DNA from: SCTD01 sp046593875
GTDB lineage: Bacteria; Actinomycetota; Actinomycetes; Mycobacteriales; SCTD01
Length of the DNA stretch: 8,012 nucleotides
NCBI GenBank assembly: GCA_046593875.1
Contig: JBKJQQ010000005.1
Span: 1-8,012, forward strand
Direction of reading: 5' to 3'
Shown: one piece after another, positions 1-6,203 of the stretch
How the letters are laid out: each line of letters starts with the position of its first letter
Position numbering within the stretch: the first letter of the stretch is position 1
Position numbers and translations under genes: made by a program
Notes under the pieces: generated by a model
Database searches by the model: none
The model's input: the letters and a program-made list of their open reading frames with translations, nothing else
Told to the model about the DNA's origin: nothing

Positions 1-111
1 GGTGAAGCTCACGGCAGCAGGAGCGGTCGGCCCCGCGTGGGCGGCAACCGCGGTGACGGCGAGCCCGGCGGCGGCCAGGGCCAGGAGCGGACGGGTGCGA
101 AGAAGGGACAC
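1..111 (-). CDS. Secreted protein, N-terminal fragment (runs off the window)
   Basis: Only the first 37 codons are in the window. Read on the minus strand from a GTG at 111, they give a clear Sec signal peptide: a short n-region with two arginines (MSLLRTR), a hydrophobic core rich in Ala, Leu and Val (about residues 8-23) and an AHA signal-peptidase site around residues 24-26. The mature protein would begin GPTAPAAVSFT. The start is supported by a strong Shine-Dalgarno (GAGGAG, read on the minus strand) five bases upstream. The protein is exported, but no catalytic domain is visible, so its function cannot be told. It lies downstream of the sugar-nucleotide gene on the same strand, 112 bases away. 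A cell-wall enzyme would fit the context, but that is only inference. Confidence 0.72.
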   Translation of the reverse strand, partial: MSLLRTRPLLALAAAGLAVTAVAAHAGPTAPAAVSFT

Positions 112-145
112 GGAGACTCCTCAGGAGACGGGCTGGGTTGCCTCC

Positions 146-171
146 ACAGTTCGCCGCGGGAGCGACAGTTC
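146..171 (-). repeat. Direct repeat GAACTGT x2 upstream of the secreted-protein gene
   Basis: Read on the minus strand, the heptamer GAACTGT occurs twice (171-165 and 152-146), with starts 19 bases apart. The copies lie 35 to 60 bases before the GTG start of the secreted protein. Two equally oriented copies about two helical turns apart could be a regulator site, or could be chance. No good -10 hexamer is visible beside them. Confidence 0.2.
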
Positions 172-195
172 CTGCCGACCTGGGTGACGCCGAGG

Positions 196-208
196 AGCGA
201 GGCTCGCT
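196..208 (-). terminator. Small hairpin after the nucleotidyltransferase gene (weak terminator candidate)
   Basis: A self-complementary element (AGCGAG, one base, CTCGCT on the minus strand) begins about 16 bases past the stop codon of the thymidylyltransferase gene. It can form five base pairs around a three-base loop. There is no T-tract, so it is at best a non-canonical actinobacterial terminator. Confidence 0.22.
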
Positions 209-223
209 GCCGTCGTACGGCCG

Positions 224-1288
224 TCAGGCGATCGAGACGCGGCTGTGGTCGCCCAGCATCAGCCGGTGGGCGCGCGGCAGGGCGGCCGACGGGGACACCT
301 CCACCTCCTTGCCGATCAGGCTGTCCTCGATGCGGCGCACGCCGCGGATCGTGGACTGCTCGAGCACGATGGAGTGCTCGATCTCGGTGTCCTCGAGCGT
401 GCAGCCGAAGTAGATCGAGGTGAACGGCCCGACGTAGGTGTCGCGCACGACGGTGTCCCGGCCGATGATCGCGGGGCCGCGGACGGTGGAGCGCTCGATG
501 ACCGCGCCCTCCTCCACGACGACCCGGCCGGTGAGGACCGAGTCGGCGTCGACGCTGCCTCGTACGACTGGCTCGATCGACTCCAGGACCTTGCGGTTGC
601 ACTCGAGCATGTCCTCGAGCCGGCCGGTGTCCTTCCAGTAGCCGGTGACCAGGTGCGGGCGCACGTCGCGGCCCTCGTCGATCAGCCACTGCAGGGCGTC
701 GGTGATCTCCAGCTCGCCGCGCGCGGACGGCTTGATGGCACGCACGGCGTCGTGGATGCCGGGCCGGAACATGTAGACGCCGACCAGCGCCAGGTCGCTC
801 TTGGGCTCCTTCGGCTTCTCGACCAGGGTCGTGACGCCGCCGTGCGGGCCGAGCTCCGCGACGCCGAACTGCGACGGGTTGTCGACCTTGGTGAGCAGGA
901 TCTGCGCGTCGTAGGTGCCCTGCCGGAACTCCTCGACCAGCTCGGTGATGCCGCCGATGATGAAGTTGTCGCCGAGGTACATGACGAAGTCGTCGTCGCC
1001 GAGGAAGTCCTGCGCGATGAGCACGCAGTGCGCCAGCCCCAGCGGCGCGTCCTGCTTGATGTACGTGACGCTGATCCCGAGCTCGGAGCCGTCGCCGACG
1101 GCCGCCTCGATCTCGGCGGCGGTGTCGCCGACGATGATCCCGACGTCGGTCACCCCCGCGTCGCGGATCGCCTCCAGGCCGTAGAACAGCACCGGCTTGT
1201 TCGCGACGGGCACCAGCTGCTTGGCGCTGGTGTGGGTGATCGGACGTAGGCGCGTGCCGGCGCCGCCGGACAGGACGAGGGCCTTCAT
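224..1288 (-). CDS. Glucose-1-phosphate thymidylyltransferase, long (StrD/RmlA-long) type
   Basis: This 354-residue protein should join dTTP and glucose 1-phosphate into dTDP-glucose plus pyrophosphate, the first step towards dTDP-rhamnose and other deoxysugars. It is cytoplasmic. The N-terminal nucleotidyltransferase domain (about 1-238) shows the glycine-rich loop LSGGAGTRLRP (6-16), Lys23 in SAKQLVPV, GLAHC (84-88), the metal-binding YLGDN (104-108), EKP (157-159), GELEITD (191-197) and WKDTG (218-222). From about 241 to the end are left-handed beta-helix type repeats with I/V every few residues. The total length matches the long family (about 355) rather than the short RmlA (about 290). 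The ATG at 1288 immediately precedes the diagnostic MKALVLSGG. There is no Shine-Dalgarno, but a -10-like TAGCCT ends seven bases upstream, suggesting a leaderless mRNA. The gene diverges from the LCP gene, whose product uses undecaprenyl-linked glycans, so a shared envelope-polysaccharide role is likely. No rmlB, rmlC or rmlD gene is in view, so the final sugar is unknown. Confidence 0.93.
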   Translation of the reverse strand: MKALVLSGGAGTRLRPITHTSAKQLVPVANKPVLFYGLEAIRDAGVTDVGIIVGDTAAEIEAAVGDGSELGISVTYIKQDAPLGLAHCVLIAQDFLGDDDFVMYLGDNFIIGGITELVEEFRQGTYDAQILLTKVDNPSQFGVAELGPHGGVTTLVEKPKEPKSDLALVGVYMFRPGIHDAVRAIKPSARGELEITDALQWLIDEGRDVRPHLVTGYWKDTGRLEDMLECNRKVLESIEPVVRGSVDADSVLTGRVVVEEGAVIERSTVRGPAIIGRDTVVRDTYVGPFTSIYFGCTLEDTEIEHSIVLEQSTIRGVRRIEDSLIGKEVEVSPSAALPRAHRLMLGDHSRVSIA

Positions 1289-1295
1289 GGCGGGC

Positions 1296-1301
1296 AGGCT
1301 A
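1296..1301 (-). promoter_or_regulatory. -10 element of a probable leaderless promoter for the thymidylyltransferase
   Basis: On the minus strand the hexamer TAGCCT fits the actinobacterial TANNNT -10 pattern. It ends seven bases before the ATG at 1288, which would put the transcription start on or next to the A of ATG. The absence of any Shine-Dalgarno between the two agrees with a leaderless transcript. No convincing -35 hexamer is seen. Confidence 0.5.
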
Positions 1302-1334
1302 GTCGTGTCGCGACCGTGATGATCCTCGGGTCGG

Positions 1335-1340
1335 TAGCCT
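1335..1340 (+). promoter_or_regulatory. Candidate -10 element for the LCP gene
   Basis: TAGCCT here is identical to the -10 candidate on the opposite strand, and CAGGCTA (1295-1301) with TAGCCTG (1335-1341) form a perfect 7-base inverted pair. If used, transcription would begin near 1348 and leave a leader of about 70 bases before the ATG at 1421. There is no clear -35 hexamer, so the case rests on the -10 match and the divergent layout. Confidence 0.28.
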
Positions 1341-1380
1341 GAGCGGTCGGTGCGGAACCCCTCCGGGCTCCGGCACGTCC

Positions 1381-1399
1381 TCGGGGTGGACGGCCCCGA
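1381..1399 (+). other. Leader hairpin just upstream of the LCP ribosome binding site
   Basis: TCGGGG (1381-1386) and CCCCGA (1394-1399) can pair as a 6-base stem with a 7-base loop, ten bases before the GGAAGG ribosome binding site (1409-1414). The same GGGG could instead pair with ACCCC at 1357-1361, so two exclusive folds are possible. No regulatory role is shown. Confidence 0.25.
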
Positions 1400-1420
1400 C
1401 ACACGACCGGAAGGCGATCC

Positions 1421-3109
1421 ATGGCGGACACGAGGGACTGGAAGGCCCGTGGCGACGAGCCGCCGGTCGACGGTCCCGACGCGTCCGGCAAGGCCCTCCC
1501 CCCGCACATGGACCCGCGCCGCCGAGCGGGCCTGCCGCCCCGGCCCCCCCGCACCGTCCCGCCCCGCCCGCCGGCCTCCGCCCGCAAGGTCCCCGGGGCC
1601 GCCGCGCCGCGGCGCATCCCCGGCGGCCCGACCGCGCCGCCGAGCCCGCGGACGACGCTGCCCGCGACCCCCCCACCGCGCCGTCGCCGCGCGGCCCGGG
1701 TCCTGTCGTGGATCGCCGTGGTCACCTCGCTGGCGATCCTGGCCAGCGCCGGCGCCGGCTACGCCCTGGTCAACTTCTACGACGGCAAGATCAACCGCAT
1801 CTCGGGCCTCGGCCTCGGCGAGGACCGCCCGAAGGACCTGCCGCGCGACGCCAAGAACATCCTGATCGTCGGCTCGGACAGCCGCGGCGACCTCAAGGCC
1901 GGCCAGGGCACGCAGGGCAAGGGCAAGAACTTCGTGACCGGTCAACGCGCCGACACGGTGATCCTGGCCCACCTCTACGGCGACAGCGACAAGGCGCAGC
2001 TGGTCAGCTTCCCGCGTGACTCCTGGGTGCCGATCCCGGAGTACACCGACGCGAAGACGGGCGAGGTCGTCGAGGCGAGCGAGGGCAAGCTCAACTCCAC
2101 GTTCTTCGGCGGCGGCCCGCCGCTGCTGCTCAAGACGATCAGCGAGCTGACCGGCCTCTACATCGACCACTACATGCAGATCGACTTCGACGGCTTCCAG
2201 GCCGTCGTGAACAAGCTCGACGGCGTGGAGGTCTGCCTGCCCAAGGCGGCCAAGGAGAAGGACTCCGGCATCGACCTGCCGGCCGGCCGCTCGGTGATCA
2301 AGGGCGACCAGGCGCTGGCCTTCGTGCGCCAGCGCAAGGGCCTGCCCAACGGCGACATCGACCGGATCAAGCGCCAGCAACAGTTCATCGGTGCGATCGT
2401 CCGCAAGGTGCTGTCCGCCGGCACGCTGCTCAACCCGGTCAAGATCAACGGGGTCGTCAGCGTCGCGACCGAGTCGCTGGAGGTCGACGAGGGGCTGACC
2501 TTCGACGACCTGAAAGACCTCGCCCTGCGCTTCCGCAGCTTCAACGCCGGCGGCGTGATCTTCACGACGGTGCCGATCTCGGACATCAACGGCTTCCGCA
2601 AGCGGCAGTCCGTCGTGCTGCTCGACGACGAGCAGGGCCGGGTGCTGTTCGACAGCATCCGCCGCGACGTCCCGCCCGGTACCCCGGAGGACAAGGCCAC
2701 CGCGCCGCCGACCGAGCCACTGATCGTGCCGCCGCAGAGCATCCGGGTCCGCGTCTTCAACGGCGCCGGCGTGCAGGGCCTGGGCCGCAAGGCGGCCAGC
2801 GACCTCGAGGAGGTCGGCTTCCTGGTCGTCGGCACTCCCGGTGACCGCGAGGGCGCGGCCGCCGGCACGGTCGTGCTCCATGGCCCGGAGCGGGCGGACT
2901 CCGCCCGCACCGTTGCCGCGGCGATCCCCGGCGCGACCACCCGCCTGGAGCCGACGCTGCAGGGCAAGGCCGTGGAGGTCGTGGTCGGCTCCTCCTACAC
3001 GGGAGCCAAGGAGGTCACCGTGACCGGCAAGCCCACGCCGCGCACCCCCGGCTCCCCCGCCTCGCCCCCGGCCGTCCAGACCGCCGCGCAGGACCCCTGC
3101 GCGGCGTGA
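1421..3109 (+). CDS. LCP (LytR-CpsA-Psr) family glycopolymer transferase with C-terminal LytR_C domain
   Basis: LCP proteins move undecaprenyl-pyrophosphate-linked glycopolymers onto peptidoglycan on the outer face of the membrane (in mycobacteria, arabinogalactan). This 562-residue protein has a cytoplasmic Pro/Arg-rich, probably disordered tail (1-92), one membrane helix (about 93-117) and an extracytoplasmic LCP domain (about 145-410). Visible motifs are LIVGSDSRGD (148-157), RADTVILAHL (176-185), SFPRDSWVPIP (196-206) with the lipid-pyrophosphate-binding Arg-Asp, KLNSTFFGGG (223-232), YMQIDFDGF (251-259), LAFVRQR (299-305) and RIKRQQQFI (315-323). A LytR_C domain follows (about 440-523, beginning IRVRVFNGAGVQGLG), then a Pro/Thr-rich tail. 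The ATG has a good ribosome binding site (GGAAGG, six bases). The stop overlaps the next gene's GTG, so the two are translationally coupled. The gene diverges from the thymidylyltransferase. The family call is very secure; the exact glycopolymer is not known. Confidence 0.95.
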   Translation: MADTRDWKARGDEPPVDGPDASGKALPPHMDPRRRAGLPPRPPRTVPPRPPASARKVPGAAAPRRIPGGPTAPPSPRTTLPATPPPRRRRAARVLSWIAVVTSLAILASAGAGYALVNFYDGKINRISGLGLGEDRPKDLPRDAKNILIVGSDSRGDLKAGQGTQGKGKNFVTGQRADTVILAHLYGDSDKAQLVSFPRDSWVPIPEYTDAKTGEVVEASEGKLNSTFFGGGPPLLLKTISELTGLYIDHYMQIDFDGFQAVVNKLDGVEVCLPKAAKEKDSGIDLPAGRSVIKGDQALAFVRQRKGLPNGDIDRIKRQQQFIGAIVRKVLSAGTLLNPVKINGVVSVATESLEVDEGLTFDDLKDLALRFRSFNAGGVIFTTVPISDINGFRKRQSVVLLDDEQGRVLFDSIRRDVPPGTPEDKATAPPTEPLIVPPQSIRVRVFNGAGVQGLGRKAASDLEEVGFLVVGTPGDREGAAAGTVVLHGPERADSARTVAAAIPGATTRLEPTLQGKAVEVVVGSSYTGAKEVTVTGKPTPRTPGSPASPPAVQTAAQDPCAA

Positions 3110-3819
3110 CGGGCCTGGCCGCGTGGACGGGCGGGCTGGCCGGTGAGCGCGACCCCGCGCAGCCGCTGCTGACGCTGTACGACGGACCGGCCCGGGTGGA
3201 GCTGTCCGGCGCGACGACCGCCAACTGGGTGGCCAAGTCCGCGAACCTGCTCGTCGACGGGCTGGGCGGTCCGGCGCGCATCGGGCTGCTGCTGCCGCTG
3301 CACTGGCAGACCGTGGCGCTGCTGCTGGCCGGGGTCGCCGCCGGAGCGGAGGTCGTCCTGGCAGGCCGTCCCGACGACCTCGCCGGCTGCGACGCCGTCT
3401 TCACCAGCCCCGAGCACGCCGCGGCGGCCCTCGGCGCCGGCGCCGACGACGTGCTGGCGCTGTCCGGGCACCCGCTGGGCGCCCCCTGCGGACCGCTGCC
3501 CGCCATGGTCGAGGACTACGCCCGCGAGGTCCCGTCGTACGGCGACGGCTGGAGCGGGCCCCGACCCTCCGCCCCGACCGTGCTGGTGGCCGGCGTCCCG
3601 GTCGTCCCGCTCGAGCTGGGGCTGACCTCCTCGGACCGGGTGCTGCTCAGCGGTGAGCTCGCCGACGTGGCGCCCGCGCTGCTCGGCGTGCTGCGCGCCG
3701 GGGCGGCCCTGGTCCTGCTGCCCGACCCCGCGGCGGTCGACCTCGGACGGGTCGTGGCCGACGAGCGCGCCACCGCCTCCTGGGGCGTGACGTGCGAGGG
3801 CGTCCGCTCGTTGCGCTGA
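3106..3819 (+). CDS. TIGR03089 family protein (AMP-binding-domain-like, function unknown)
   Basis: This 237-residue protein resembles the N-terminal part of adenylate-forming (acyl-CoA synthetase-like) enzymes but stops long before their C-terminal domain. The NWVAKSANLLVDGLG stretch (40-54), the hydrophobic LLLPLHWQTVALLLAGVAAGAEVVL run (61-85) and the PLPAMVEDYAREVPSYGD segment (130-147) are typical of the actinobacterial family TIGR03089. No Ser/Thr/Gly-rich ATP-binding loop (SSGTTGxPK) can be found, so it is unlikely to be an active adenylating enzyme by itself. The start is the GTG in GTGA, sharing four bases with the LCP stop, which implies coupled translation. Family members commonly sit next to LCP genes (M. 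tuberculosis Rv3268 beside Rv3267, from memory), hinting at a cell-envelope role. There is no signal peptide or clear membrane helix. Confidence 0.85.
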   Translation: MTGLAAWTGGLAGERDPAQPLLTLYDGPARVELSGATTANWVAKSANLLVDGLGGPARIGLLLPLHWQTVALLLAGVAAGAEVVLAGRPDDLAGCDAVFTSPEHAAAALGAGADDVLALSGHPLGAPCGPLPAMVEDYAREVPSYGDGWSGPRPSAPTVLVAGVPVVPLELGLTSSDRVLLSGELADVAPALLGVLRAGAALVLLPDPAAVDLGRVVADERATASWGVTCEGVRSLR

Positions 3820-3842
3820 CGACGCAGGCCGGACCGGTCGTC
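3818..3842 (+). terminator. Inverted repeat after the TIGR03089 gene (weak terminator candidate)
   Basis: GACGAC (3818-3823), which includes the last two bases of the stop codon, can pair with GTCGTC (3837-3842) across a 13-base loop that itself contains CCGGACCGG. No T-run follows. It lies in the 80-base gap before the first esterase gene and could weakly end the LCP operon. Confidence 0.2.
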
Positions 3843-3899
3843 GTCCACCGTGCGACCATGGAGGTCGCCGCAGCCCCCTCGAGCAGGAGCCCCGCCCCC

Positions 3900-4799
3900 G
3901 TGTCCGACCGCTCCACCGCGCCCCGCTGCGCGCGCCCGGTGCTGCCCGCCGTCCTCGCCCTGCTGGCGCTGGTGGCCACGGCCTGCAGCTCCTCGAGCGC
4001 CGCGGACCCCCCGGCCCGGACGTACTCCGGCGCGGTCCGCGACGTCGTGGTCGAGGTGGACGGTCGCGCGCGCAGCTACCTGCTGCAGCCGGCGCAGGGA
4101 CTGAGCACGGGGCAGCAGTCGGCGCTCGTCGTCGTGCTGCACCAGGAGGGCGGTACCCCGGCGGGCGTCGCCGCCGAGACCGCGCTGACCGCGCTCCGCC
4201 GGCAGGGCGCAACGCTGGCCTACCCCGCCGGCATCGACCGGTCCTGGGACGCCGGCAAGTGCTGCGGCGCCCCGAAGGCCGCCGGCATCGACGACGTCCG
4301 CTTCCTCGAGGCCGTGTTCGCCGACGCCGCCGAGCAGGCGCCGATCGACCCCGAGCGCACCGCGCTGGTCGGCTACTCCAGCGGCGGCATGCTGGCCTAC
4401 CGCTACGTCTGCGACCGGCCCGGCACGCTGGCCGCGGCCGTGGTGGTGAGCGGCTCGCTGGAGAGCCCCTGCGACGCCCAGATCACCACGCCCGACGTCC
4501 TGGCCCTGCACGGGAAGGCCGACGGCACCATCGGCTTCGACCGGCCGAGGTTCATCAAGGCGCTCGGCCTGGCCCCGCGCCCGGTCGTGAGCACGCTCGG
4601 CATCCTCACCCGCAGCGCCGGGTGCAAGGCCGACCCGACGACCTCGCAGGTCGCCGACGCCGAGGTGCGCCACTGGGAGGGCTGCCGCGGGGGCGACGTC
4701 CAGGCGCAGCTGGTGACCGGCAAGGGCCACGGCTGGGCCAAGCTCGACGCCTCCCGGCGCACCCGGGAGTTCCTGCTCACCCACCTGATCCAGCGGTAG
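3900..4799 (+). CDS. LpqC / PHB-depolymerase-like esterase, predicted lipoprotein
   Basis: This alpha/beta-hydrolase (299 residues) belongs to the LpqC (COG3509) esterase group, whose members cleave polyester or aryl/acyl esters; the substrate here is unknown. The N-terminus is a lipoprotein signal (hydrophobic 13-28, lipobox VATA-Cys29), so it should be anchored on the outer face of the membrane. The oxyanion strand is LVVVLHQEGG (76-85). Ser160 in GYSSGG is the nucleophile, Asp208 in LHGKADG the probable acid and His277 in GKGHGW the base. SWDAGKCCG (115-123) followed by DDVRFLE matches the family signature. Cys 121, 122, 171, 191, 242 and 262 are shared with the next gene. The GTG at 3900 was chosen because AGGAG lies ten bases before it and it gives a normal 28-residue signal. 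An in-frame ATG at 3858 and GTG at 3792 lack a ribosome binding site, and the latter overlaps the previous gene. The neighbour downstream is a paralogue. Confidence 0.86.
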   Translation: MSDRSTAPRCARPVLPAVLALLALVATACSSSSAADPPARTYSGAVRDVVVEVDGRARSYLLQPAQGLSTGQQSALVVVLHQEGGTPAGVAAETALTALRRQGATLAYPAGIDRSWDAGKCCGAPKAAGIDDVRFLEAVFADAAEQAPIDPERTALVGYSSGGMLAYRYVCDRPGTLAAAVVVSGSLESPCDAQITTPDVLALHGKADGTIGFDRPRFIKALGLAPRPVVSTLGILTRSAGCKADPTTSQVADAEVRHWEGCRGGDVQAQLVTGKGHGWAKLDASRRTREFLLTHLIQR

Positions 4800-4806
4800 G
4801 CCGGCC

Positions 4807-5892
4807 GTGTCCGCCTCCGCTCCCAACCGGGTGGCTCCCCGCAGCCGCCGCGACGCACCGGTCCCGTCGCCGCTGCGCGCCCTGCCCCGCAGCACCGGTC
4901 GCCGCGTGCTGCGGACACCGCGCCAGCTGCGCGTCCGCGACGTCGTCCTGGCCGCGCTCGCCGTCCTCGGCGTCCTGGCGGCGGTGCTGCCGTTCCTGCT
5001 GTCCGCGCCGGCGGTCTCGGCGGACCCGACGCCCCCGCTCCCGTCCGCGCCGGCCCGCGCCGCCGAGCCGCCGCGCCCGGTCGACCCCGACGCCGCCGTC
5101 GGCCCCGGCACGCCCCACGGCGACAGCCAGCGCATCACCCTGCAGGTCGGTGGGCTGGAGCGCGCGTACTTCCTGCTGCCGGCGCTCGGCGTGCCCGCGG
5201 GCGCGACGTCACCGCTGCTCGTCGTGCTGCACCAGGACGTCAGCAGCGGCCGAGAGATCGCCGTCGACCTCGGCCTGGACAGCCTGCGCCGGGACGGCGT
5301 CACGCTGGCCTACCCGGACGGCTTCGGCGGCTCCTGGAACTCCGGCGGCTGCTGCGGCGTCGCCGCCGAGAAGGACGTCGACGACGTCGGCTTCGTGATG
5401 GAGGTGCTCGAGGACGTCGGGCGTCGTACGCCGATCGACCGCTCCCGCCGCGCGCTGCTCGGCTACTCCGGCGGCGGCATGCTGGCCTACCGGCTGATGT
5501 GCGACGAGCGCCCGGACCTGGTGGCGGTCGTCGAGGTCAACGGCAGCCTCGAGTCGCACTGCGCCAACGGCCTGAGCCTGCCGGACGTGCTCGCCGTCCA
5601 CGGCGAGAAGGACGGCAGCGTCGGCCTCACGGCCCCCCGCTTCGTCAACCACCTGCACATGTCGCCGCGCCCGGTCGTGTCGACGCTCGAGACGGTGACC
5701 GGTCAGGCCGGCTGCGGCGCCCGTAGCACGCGCGAGGTGGGCGGTGTGCAGACCTGGCGCTGGGCGGACTGCCGCGGCGGCGGCTCGCTCGAGGCGCAGA
5801 TCGTGCCGGACGCCGGCCACGGCTGGGCCGACGTCGGCGGCGCCGAGCGCGCGCTGGCCTGGCTCAGGCCCCGCCTGACCGACCGCGCCTGA
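4807..5892 (+). CDS. Second LpqC-like esterase, membrane-anchored or secreted
   Basis: This 361-residue paralogue of the preceding esterase shares blocks such as GGMLAYR, GSLES, PDVLA, RPVVSTL and GHGWA. The predicted triad is Ser221 (GYSGGG), Asp269 (VHGEKDG) and His338 (DAGHGW), and the oxyanion strand is LLVVLHQD (137-144). The same six cysteines (182, 183, 232, 252, 303, 322) are present, and they are its only ones. It differs at the N-terminus: a basic tail of 45 residues, then one hydrophobic helix (about 46-68) and a possible cleavage site after AVSA (69-72). There is no lipobox, so it is a signal anchor or has a long signal peptide. A GRRVLR sequence at 31-36 faintly resembles a Tat motif but sits far from the helix. 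A Pro/Ala-rich linker (74-103) follows. The GTG start lies seven bases after the upstream stop, with the stop TAG inside the AGG ribosome binding site, so the pair is co-transcribed. Substrate unknown. Confidence 0.86.
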   Translation: MSASAPNRVAPRSRRDAPVPSPLRALPRSTGRRVLRTPRQLRVRDVVLAALAVLGVLAAVLPFLLSAPAVSADPTPPLPSAPARAAEPPRPVDPDAAVGPGTPHGDSQRITLQVGGLERAYFLLPALGVPAGATSPLLVVLHQDVSSGREIAVDLGLDSLRRDGVTLAYPDGFGGSWNSGGCCGVAAEKDVDDVGFVMEVLEDVGRRTPIDRSRRALLGYSGGGMLAYRLMCDERPDLVAVVEVNGSLESHCANGLSLPDVLAVHGEKDGSVGLTAPRFVNHLHMSPRPVVSTLETVTGQAGCGARSTREVGGVQTWRWADCRGGGSLEAQIVPDAGHGWADVGGAERALAWLRPRLTDRA

Positions 5893-5895
5893 CGA

Positions 5896-6096
5896 TCAGC
5901 GCAGCGACGGCACCCAGGCGCTGTCGCCGCCCTCGTCGGTGTAACGCACGTGCGAGCGCGGCCCCGCCTCGTCCGCGAGGTCGATGAGCAGCGTCAGCGG
6001 GACGCCGGCCTGCAGCAGCCGGTGGGTGTGGCGCACGAGCACCGCCACGTCCAGGGGGTGGCGCGGGGCGGGGACTGCACAGGTCGTCGTGTCCAC
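5896..6096 (-). CDS. Small hypothetical protein, 66 residues
   Basis: I do not recognise this gene. The GTG at 6096 has an excellent ribosome binding site (GAGGAG, six bases away), which is the main reason to call it real. The product is soluble-looking: a short Thr/Pro-rich start with one Cys (Cys6), a likely helix (about 14-30, DVAVLVRHTHRLLQAG), a hydrophobic strand VPLTLLIDL (32-40), then an acidic and polar tail ending WVPSLR. No signal peptide or membrane span is evident. It converges on the second esterase, with only three bases between the two stop codons. It lies 107 bases downstream of the membrane-protein gene on the same strand and may share its transcript. The frame is open further upstream, but no start there is better placed. 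Confidence 0.62.
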   Translation of the reverse strand: MDTTTCAVPAPRHPLDVAVLVRHTHRLLQAGVPLTLLIDLADEAGPRSHVRYTDEGGDSAWVPSLR

Positions 6097-6108
6097 GGTC
6101 GTCTCCTC

Positions 6109-6125
6109 GAGGGGGGTCACCCCTC
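6109..6125 (-). other. Hairpin ahead of the small-protein ribosome binding site
   Basis: On the minus strand GAGGGG, five bases (TGACC), and CCCCTC form a perfect 6-base stem immediately upstream of the GAGGAG ribosome binding site of the 66-residue protein. It could insulate or modulate that site, or act as a processing or attenuation point within the transcript from the membrane-protein gene. Confidence 0.3.
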
Positions 6126-6203
6126 CTGCATCGACGCGGAGAACGCGCGGACGCAGAGCCGAAAGGGTGATGCCTCCCCCGACGTCCCTGATGTCCGGCC
6201 GCG

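Noticed and set aside
9..689. A 226-codon minus-strand open frame over the left edge
   Set aside because: Its frame disagrees with both the signal peptide starting at 111 and the beta-helix end of the thymidylyltransferase.
1289..2881. A long open frame on the minus strand, continuous with the thymidylyltransferase gene (885 codons in total)
   Set aside because: It lies antisense to the LCP gene, whose domain motifs are unmistakable. Its translation is low-complexity and the enzyme's conserved N-terminus begins at 1288. Such open antisense frames are common at this GC content.
3858..3860. In-frame ATG as the start of the first esterase
   Set aside because: It has no ribosome binding site and would give an over-long n-region before the lipobox. 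The GTG at 3900 has AGGAG upstream and a normal 28-residue lipoprotein signal.
3516..5303. A 595-codon open frame on the minus strand across both esterase genes
   Set aside because: The translation is Arg/Ala/Gly-rich and matches no family, while the plus strand carries two recognisable hydrolases with ribosome binding sites.
4259..5398. A 379-codon plus-strand frame overlapping both esterases
   Set aside because: It is a frame-shifted shadow of very Arg/Pro-rich composition, while the true frames carry the catalytic motifs.
5889..5899. Palindrome CTGA-CGA-TCAG as a bidirectional terminator
   Set aside because: It is mostly the unavoidable symmetry of two convergent TGA stops three bases apart, and the stem is only four bases.
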